From contig JBANSL010000009.1 of the NCBI GenBank assembly GCA_037127255.1, positions 17,373,975 to 17,437,974 on the forward strand: a stretch of DNA of 64,000 bases, read 5' to 3'. Position numbers and translations under genes: made by a program. Positions 58,807 through 64,000 of this stretch are shown in pieces; positions within the stretch are counted from its first letter, which is position 1; the number at the start of each line of letters is the position of its first letter. This stretch comes from Persicaria tinctoria. Its lineage: Eukaryota > Streptophyta > Magnoliopsida > Caryophyllales > Polygonaceae. The notes beneath the pieces were generated by a model. The model searched no databases. It worked only from the letters and a program-made list of their open reading frames with translations, and was not told the DNA's origin.

Positions 58807-59112
58807 TAGAAAGAACCTTACTTTCTTAACCGACTCAGTCCTCAAATCTGCCAAATCAGATTGCCTGCGGCGGAACTGGACAGATCGGCACCAACCAAAC
58901 CCTAGAAACCCAAAACAAAAAGCATCAGAAAGAACCTTACTTTCTTAACCAACTCAGGCCCCAAATCAGATTTGCCTGCGACGGAACTGGACGGATCGCC
59001 ACCAACATCGGTCTCACCCCAACCTCCTCCACTACTTCAATCACCGGTTCCGCCGCCATTGTAGATGAAAGAAACAGAATAAAAAACGTGATGAGGGAGG
59101 GGGGAACCAGCC
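58807..59112 (-). other. 5' end of a divergent minus-strand gene, with a duplicated unit
   Basis: About 120 bp (AGAAAGAACCTTACTTTCTT ... GATCGGCACCAACC, 58807-58926) is repeated at 58927-59010. On the minus strand an ATG at 59060 opens MAAEPVIEVVEEVGV and a possible donor AAAGTAAGG follows. In a second frame the same exon reads ETDVGGDPSSSVAGKSDLGP, so a frameshift may be present. A head-to-head gene with RPL18a before the LTR element landed between them is likely. Product unknown. Confidence 0.35.
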
Positions 59113-59413
59113 TGTAACAGGAAATCCTGTGTTAGCTTCATATCTCTAGTGTTTAGTTTATATTTCTGAATTTGCAGTATTATAGGGCTTAGCCTTCGGT
59201 ATTTTAGTATTGGGCCGAGTGTTGGGCCGTAGTCGGTATTTGGCTTTAGGCCTAGTTTTGGGTATCTTCAGCTCCATCTTCTTCATATAAGTTGTAGTTA
59301 TGTAATCAGCAATCAAATACAAAATCAATTCCCAAACCCCTAAACTCTTTGAAATCTCTCTCGTTACTCTGTTTCTTCTTCTTCCAAATCCCAAATCTAG
59401 TTTTCCTGTTCCA
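59113..59413 (+). repeat. left LTR
   Basis: 301 bp. Differs from the right LTR by a TT deletion in AGTGTTTAG, an 8-bp deletion at ATCAGCAATC, and one T/C in AAACTCTTTGAAA. Near-identity means recent insertion. Confidence 0.92.
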
Positions 59414-59414
59414 A

Positions 59415-59430
59415 TGGTATCAGTGCATCG
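59415..59430 (+). other. primer-binding site
   Basis: TGGTATCAGTGCATCG, one base after the left LTR, matches the initiator-tRNA-Met-type site (TGGTATCAGAGC) of plant Copia-like elements with one change. Confidence 0.8.
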
Positions 59431-59449
59431 ATCTTAGGCGGGTTCAAGG

Positions 59450-60886
59450 ATGGATTCTGCACAAGACAGTCGTAATTGGAAGACCACGATCTCGGATCTG
59501 AGGAAGCAAGTCCATCAGTATTGCAGATCTTGGTTCTCCGAGTTGGCGACCATGGAGGACGAGGCAAGAGATCGATCTATTCTGGTTAGGGTTTGTTCTG
59601 AGCACTGGATGAGTGAGTTGACAATCCATGGAGAGTTTTCTAAAGTTGGACGCATCGAGCAGTTTAATTATATGCCAGTAGAGAGCGGTTTTGATTATCG
59701 AATCTGTTTCCGAGATGTGAATGCAGCTAGTTATGCACTCAATTTTTATAATGGAAGATTCCTCTTCCAGAGTATTCTATTTGAGGTAGCTCTTGTGAAT
59801 GAGGTGATTTCTTCTCATGTTAAGAAGACGTTCGATGAGTTTTATCGCACCATACATAAGAAGACGCCTAAGGCTGAGGAAATCTCGAAGCAACTGGAAG
59901 AGACAGTTCAGAAAGAAGCAGTGGAGATCAAGGCATCAAGTGAAATCAACCACGATGAAGAAGAAGATCTCCCTCTTCAGGTGCTCGAGGAAAGGCCGAA
60001 GATGGTGGATGACGATCTAATTGTCGAAAAGGAGCCTTCGAATCTGGTTGCTCTCCAAGTGCTCGACGAGAATCAGATCGCACACCAAGTGTTTGATGAA
60101 TTGTCTGCTCCAACGAACTGTTTGCAAATGGACTCATCAGGTAACTTTTCAATCGATCGAGCTGATTTTCTTGATCATGATTTAGAAAATGTTCAAGTTG
60201 CAACAGTTGATGGTATGGAGTTCTTGTTGTTTGATCCGGGAGGAGAATTGATTATATCCGAAATAGGTGAGGTATTGTTAGTTGAGCATAGAAATGAGTT
60301 GAGTTTGATTAAGCGGCAGCCTGTTTTAGACTTGATTCATGATGGGAACAAGATGCTTATGGGGATGGAAATTGTGGAATTAATGTATGATGGACATTCT
60401 CTTAATTTGAGAGTAGTTGCTCCAAAGGATTTGATAGGTGAGGGTATTGAGGTTGTTTTGGTGTTTGATCCTGGAGGTGGAGAGTTGCAAGTTCTTAACA
60501 AGGAGCGGCATAATATAAGAAAAACGAACTTGTACATTACATATGAAGGGCTGATTTTTGCCAACTCATTTGAAGCTCACCTATATTGCATCAGTAGGAA
60601 TCAGTTTGTTCTTCTCCCTTTAGAATTGGATGAAGCTAAGCTTTCAAGTGGTCTTCTAGTGATGTTTGAATGGGAGGGAGAGTTGATGTCCACTGAGAAG
60701 AAGGGCACCTATATTGTTCTATATGATGAAGAGATATTTGCTCCATTACTTGATGTGAGATGCATCAGCACCAAGAAGAAGAAAGCCATTGCTCTTGCCA
60801 CCACAACTCTTGCTGCTAGCACAGCGGGGGTAAGGCACACAAACTGCCTGAAGAAAGTGTTGTTTTCTGGTGGGTTTTCATCTTGA
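59450..60886 (+). CDS. 478-aa protein of unknown function carried by the LTR element
   Basis: Starts MDSAQDSRNWKTTISDLRKQ, 36 bases after the left LTR, where Gag would begin. Residues about 43-118 have RRM-like alternation: ILVRV, helix WMSELTIHGEF, IEQFNYM, DYRICFRD, helix NAASYALNFYNG, FLFQSILFEVAL. An acidic linker follows (about 140-215) with three related segments LQVLEERP, LQVLDENQ, HQVFDELS. The C-terminal half is beta-rich (FLLFDPGGELIISEIGEVLL; EVVLVFDPGGGELQVL repeats a DPGG-GEL motif) and ends in a Lys-rich then Ala/Thr-rich tail. No CCHC knuckle or enzyme motif. Intact frame. It may be a divergent Gag substitute or a captured host gene; fold assignments are by eye. Confidence 0.6.
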   Translation: MDSAQDSRNWKTTISDLRKQVHQYCRSWFSELATMEDEARDRSILVRVCSEHWMSELTIHGEFSKVGRIEQFNYMPVESGFDYRICFRDVNAASYALNFYNGRFLFQSILFEVALVNEVISSHVKKTFDEFYRTIHKKTPKAEEISKQLEETVQKEAVEIKASSEINHDEEEDLPLQVLEERPKMVDDDLIVEKEPSNLVALQVLDENQIAHQVFDELSAPTNCLQMDSSGNFSIDRADFLDHDLENVQVATVDGMEFLLFDPGGELIISEIGEVLLVEHRNELSLIKRQPVLDLIHDGNKMLMGMEIVELMYDGHSLNLRVVAPKDLIGEGIEVVLVFDPGGGELQVLNKERHNIRKTNLYITYEGLIFANSFEAHLYCISRNQFVLLPLELDEAKLSSGLLVMFEWEGELMSTEKKGTYIVLYDEEIFAPLLDVRCISTKKKKAIALATTTLAASTAGVRHTNCLKKVLFSGGFSS

Positions 60887-60932
60887 AGAAGGGAGTATTG
60901 CTATTGATCATTGAGGATCCTTGAAGAAGGGA

Positions 60933-60937
<5 letters not shown>

Positions 60938-60978
<41 letters not shown>

Positions 60979-62569
60979 ATAAGGAAATAATTCGAGGCCG
61001 GACAAGCCCGGACCTCGAGAGGCCGACGAAGTCGGCAGACGGCAAGCCGTCAAAACATACAGCATAGAAAAAGAAATACAACATACAACGACTACCTAAT
61101 ACAACAAAATAACTACAAGAAACAAACCCGGAAAACCCCAAACCCTAAGCACACAAACAGCAACGAGAAGATGGAGACCCGACGTGGCGAAGTGGATAGC
61201 GAGCGCATGGGACAGCACAGCTGACACGATGTCTCGCCGCCGGAAAGACGGAAAGCAGCAATCCACGTAGGGCAAAGACGACACCTGGGGAAGTGTGGAT
61301 CACACGACGTTCCCTTCACCTGGATGAAGGATCTTCGGAGACCACGAACACCACCAACACGATCACTTCGATCAACCAGGGCCGCAAAACTGATCCTCAA
61401 CCGAAACTAACCACGAACCCACATACAGAACTCCAACCAACTCAAAAAATGAAGCACGACCACGAGAGGGCAAAGAGCGCAAGCGTAATCCGGATTTAAT
61501 AATATACGATGATATTGATTAAAAAACCCGACCAACAATATATTAAGTCGGTTGGGAAACTTAATATAATTTATTTTAATTGTGGTTATTAATTAAAAAT
61601 TTATCATTATTTTTATAAATTTTTTCCATAGGGCTTGCTTAGGGCCCAAGGGGTTGCCTTGGGCCCAAAGCACAATCTTAGGCCCGATCAAAAATTCCGC
61701 CAGACCTCACCCTAGCAAAGGAACAAGGGCAGGCCAGAAAAGTGGCCGCCGCCGACCAAATCGGGAGAAGGAGGGGATACTACGCTCGGGGAAGGGAGCG
61801 GAGCCAAGACCCTACCGGAACACCGGAAGTAGAAGCGGACGTAGTGACCAGGATTCGCCGCGAGGACCGGGAGCATGAAAGGAGGGGTGTTGGGATTCCT
61901 AACCCGGGGAGTAGGAATCCGGTGACGACCATGGCGAGGAAGCCCCAACAGAGCCGCCACCAGGGCGACGCCGGGGAGCCCAACCAAGGGGAGTACACAT
62001 CAATCCGTCCGAATCGGAGCGGACAGCCACGGGAAAGACGAGGGGAGGAAGATTGGATCCCAAAACCCCTGAATTGGAGAGAGTTTGATGTCGGAAATTT
62101 CAAATAACAGATCTAGAATCGCCAACGATCACTTTTGTGGAAATCAAACCTCCCAAACCAGCTTCAGGAGACCAAATCGGCCTCCGAAGAGGGCGAAGGA
62201 GGAGGATGGGGTTGGGAGATAAGGCGAGTGACGGCGGTGCAGGGCAACAGGCCATGGTCCGGCGTGACTGAAAACCGACCTCCGAGGAGGAAGGGACAGC
62301 CACCGACGTGGGCTTCTCAGACGAGAAAGAGATTTGACCTCCGAAGAGGGATTGTGGGCCTCCGAAGAGGGGTTGTAGCCTCCGAAGAGGGATTATGAGC
62401 CTCCGAAGAGGAGTTGTAGCCTCCGAAGAGGCATTATGAGCCTCCGAAGAGGAGTTGTAGCCTCCGAAGAGGGGTTAACAGGCCATACGAATGCCGAACG
62501 GTGGTCGCCGAACTAGGACTCCTGGCAGGAGGTGGAGGAAGTTGGTGGTGAGTAGGCGGCGTGGGTTTT
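60938..62569 (-). mobile_element. non-autonomous retroelement copy f, inside the LTR element
   Basis: Inserted in the purine tract of the LTR element: TTGAAGAAGGGAGTATT at 60921-60937 and 62570-62586. Its poly(A) is a run of about 39 T (60938-60976). 3' module 60977-61500 closely matches copy c (GACGGCTTGCCGTC, ACTTCCCCAGGTGTCGTCTT, CGTGTCAGCTGTGCTGTC). AT bridge 61500-61640, TTGGGCCC block 61640-61690, 5' module to 62569 with hairpin repeats. GC-rich open frames (61654-62400) are not convincing genes. Confidence 0.85.
62339..62480 (-). repeat. seven 20-21-bp units, each a UUCG-tetraloop hairpin
   Basis: CCTCCGAAGAGG recurs seven times at about 20-bp spacing with alternating spacers GGTTGTAG and GATTATGAG. 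In the element's sense RNA (minus strand) each unit reads CCUCUUCGGAGG: a CCUC/GAGG stem closed by C(UUCG)G, the most stable class of RNA tetraloop. Single related units lie at about 62185 and 62275. Confidence 0.85.
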
Positions 62570-62585
62570 TTGAAGAAGGGAGTAT

Positions 62586-62896
62586 TGTAACAGGAAATCC
62601 TGTGTTAGCTTCATATCTCTAGTGTTTTTAGTTTATATTTCTGAATTTGCAGTATTATAGGGCTTAGCCTTCGGTATTTTAGTATTGGGCCGAGTGTTGG
62701 GCCGTAGTCGGTATTTGGCTTTAGGCCTAGTTTTGGGTATCTTCAGCTCCATCTTCTTCATATAAGTTGTAGTTATGTAATCAGTAGATAATCAATCAAA
62801 TACAAAATCAATTCCCAAACCCCTAAACTCTCTGAAATCTCTCTCGTTACTCTGTTTCTTCTTCTTCCAAATCCCAAATCTAGTTTTCCTGTTCCA
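62586..62896 (+). repeat. right LTR
   Basis: 311 bp, ends GTTTTCCTGTTCCA. It now supplies the sequence about 155 bp upstream of the RPL18a start codon. Confidence 0.92.
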
Positions 62897-63051
62897 CAAC
62901 CCACCTTCTCACACATTTGGGGGCGTCCGACGATTTTGCCTCGAACATAAAACCCTAGTCATCATCAAATGCCTCTTCTTTTAGCTACCGCTCAGAGATA
63001 GAAGAGGAAGAGCTACGTAGAGGTTGCTAGGGCAGGAAGATCTTCCAGAAA

Positions 63052-64000
63052 ATGGGGCAGTTCAGGGTAATGCAATCTCAGTATTTTTTTCTTTGTATTT
63101 CAATTTTGTTGTTTATCATATCTTTCAGACCTCGATTCCGTTTTTGTTCGTTCATCGCATCGATTGATCCATTTGGGGGGACTTTTTTTTTAAATCAGTT
63201 TCATCAGTATCAAGTGGTTGGGAGAGCTCTCCCTGTTGACGCCGATGATCATCCTAAGATCTACAGGATGAAGCTATGGGCTACCAATGAAGTCCGTGCC
63301 AAGTCCAAATTCTGGTATTTCTTCCATTTCAATTTTTGAAATTCAATTTCTCCAAATAGTTTATCGATTTTGATAGAGTAGTGTTTATTCATGTATTGGG
63401 TCTTGTTTTCATGAAGATATTTTCTGAGGAAGCTGAAGAAAGTGAAGAAGAGCAACGGGCAGGTTCTTGCCATCGACGAGGTATTCCCGTTTTTCTCATT
63501 ATTTTTTTGAAGATTAATACTAAATAACTTGAGTTTGCATTTATCGTGTAATGTGTTTCCATTTGATGATTTGAGGGGTCTGTATGAAACTGAAAGCCAT
63601 TTGGTGAAAGGGTAGATACCTTTTCTTATAGTAAAATCCCCCAAAAAGGATAGGGTGATCAAAGGTCCATTGTTTAATGAAAGAAGGTTAGACTGTAAAT
63701 TTGCGAGACTGACTTGCTATTATAATCTGATGTTTTGATGATTCAAATGTGCTGAAATAAGAAGTGATTTGGGTGTGATTGTTCTAGCTTCCTATTAAAA
63801 TTAGGTGATGTTTGGGCCATTTTTTTAATCATTGCAATCCCCATTTCTATGGTTTCCGATTGTGTAAAAACTGAAAAGGCTCCCCACCAGGATTGAAGTG
63901 TTATTGGTTGCTAATTCTTGCCATTGTGTGAACCTTCTTGACTAGTCTGAGTTTTTTTTCCTACTATTGCATTTATTGACCAGCATGACTGATCCTACCA
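63052..64000 (+). pseudogene. 60S ribosomal protein L18a (eL20) gene, 5' part, with a stop at a splice junction
   Basis: Exon 1 63052-63066 (MGQFR), exon 2 63199-63314 ([38 protein letters not shown] plus two bases TG), exon 3 63417-63480 (YFLRKLKKVKKSNGQVLAID, E), all with GT/AG borders; the rest lies beyond the window. The match to plant RPL18a is unmistakable. Exon 3 begins with A instead of the expected G, so the invariant Trp codon at the 2/3 junction becomes TGA. Unless splicing differs, the product stops after about 43 residues. The LTR element sits in its 5' region. Classified as pseudogene on this basis only. Confidence 0.7.
63481..64000 (+). other. RPL18a intron 3 (partial)
   Basis: Follows GAG/GTATTC; no further RPL18a exon (IFEKNP or similar) is found before the window ends. 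Confidence 0.65.

Larger units (their letters stand above)
59113..62896 (+). mobile_element. non-autonomous LTR retrotransposon with one ORF
   Basis: LTRs at 59113-59413 (301 bp) and 62586-62896 (311 bp), starting TGTAACAGGAAATCCTGTG and ending TTTTCCTGTTCCA. A primer-binding site TGGTATCAGTGC follows at 59415. The purine tract is GAAGAAGGGAGTAT just before the right LTR. Flanks CAGCC (59108-59112) and CAACC (62897-62901) fit a 5-bp duplication with one change. Apart from a nested retroelement the interior is about 1.5 kb and holds one ORF with no protease, integrase, RT or RNase H. The 10-bp size difference of the LTRs is due to two indels. Confidence 0.88.

Noticed and set aside
61654..62400. 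GC-rich plus- and minus-strand open frames
   Set aside because: Lie in the 5' module of copy f, not conserved in the other copies of the family.
62339..62480. CRISPR-like regular spacing of 12-bp repeats
   Set aside because: Spacers are 8-9 bp and themselves repeated, the context is a plant retroelement, and the repeat is explained by RNA hairpins.

Overview
The window is nuclear DNA of a flowering plant, most likely a eudicot. The signs are spliced exons of plant genes, plant-type L1 LINEs with DUF4283/zinc-knuckle ORF1, Stowaway-, hAT- and Mutator-like elements, and long Gypsy-type solo LTRs starting TGTAA(A/C)GGCCCGG. Very little is intact host gene; most of the 64 kb is nested mobile elements and gene debris.

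Layout. (1) 1-7.1 kb is a mosaic of short pieces of unrelated genes: a PRAF-type PH/RCC1/FYVE gene (+), an RNase H domain, an alpha-galactosidase exon, an NF-YA piece fused to dihydropyrimidinase exons, and a mechanosensitive-channel (MSL1-like) piece duplicated in tandem (all -). (2) 8.45-15.83 kb is a full-length minus-strand LINE (LINE1) with a 16-bp target duplication. (3) 16.0-23.9 kb is a non-autonomous poly(A) retroelement split by two solo LTRs, each with its own perfect 5-bp duplication, only 38 bp apart. (4) 24-27.8 kb is AT-rich, with a MITE-like inverted repeat, element scraps and a two-domain Gnk2/DUF26 secreted-protein gene lacking a start codon. (5) 28.2-33.3 kb is an old Mutator-like element holding two nested non-autonomous retroelements and a Pack-MULE. 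(6) 34.0-35.4 kb is another non-autonomous retroelement, followed by a Stowaway MITE. (7) 36.0-44.6 kb is a short hAT-like element interrupted by an 8-kb, nearly intact LINE (LINE2). (8) 45.0-51.0 kb is LINE3. (9) 51.5-58.8 kb is a GGCCCG-rich inverted-repeat element interrupted by LINE4. (10) 59.1-62.9 kb is a young non-autonomous LTR retrotransposon carrying one unfamiliar 478-codon ORF, itself interrupted by a non-autonomous retroelement. (11) 63.05 kb onward is the 5' part of a 60S ribosomal protein L18a gene.

How the parts work together. The four LINEs supply endonuclease and reverse transcriptase. At least six copies of a non-coding family (5' module with stable hairpins, AT-rich bridge, 3' module, poly(A)) end in 3' tails that match the LINE tails, so they are probably mobilised in trans. 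The most interesting observation is in the LINEs. Each has long open frames just upstream of ORF2, and the last of them overlaps the ORF2 ATG by 11 nt (LINE1, 2, 4) or 4 nt (LINE3). In LINE1 and LINE2 this is an extra ORF between the DUF4283 ORF1 and ORF2. In LINE3 and LINE4 no DUF4283 ORF1 is visible, and large unfamiliar ORFs occupy its place. This may be an undescribed plant LINE architecture.
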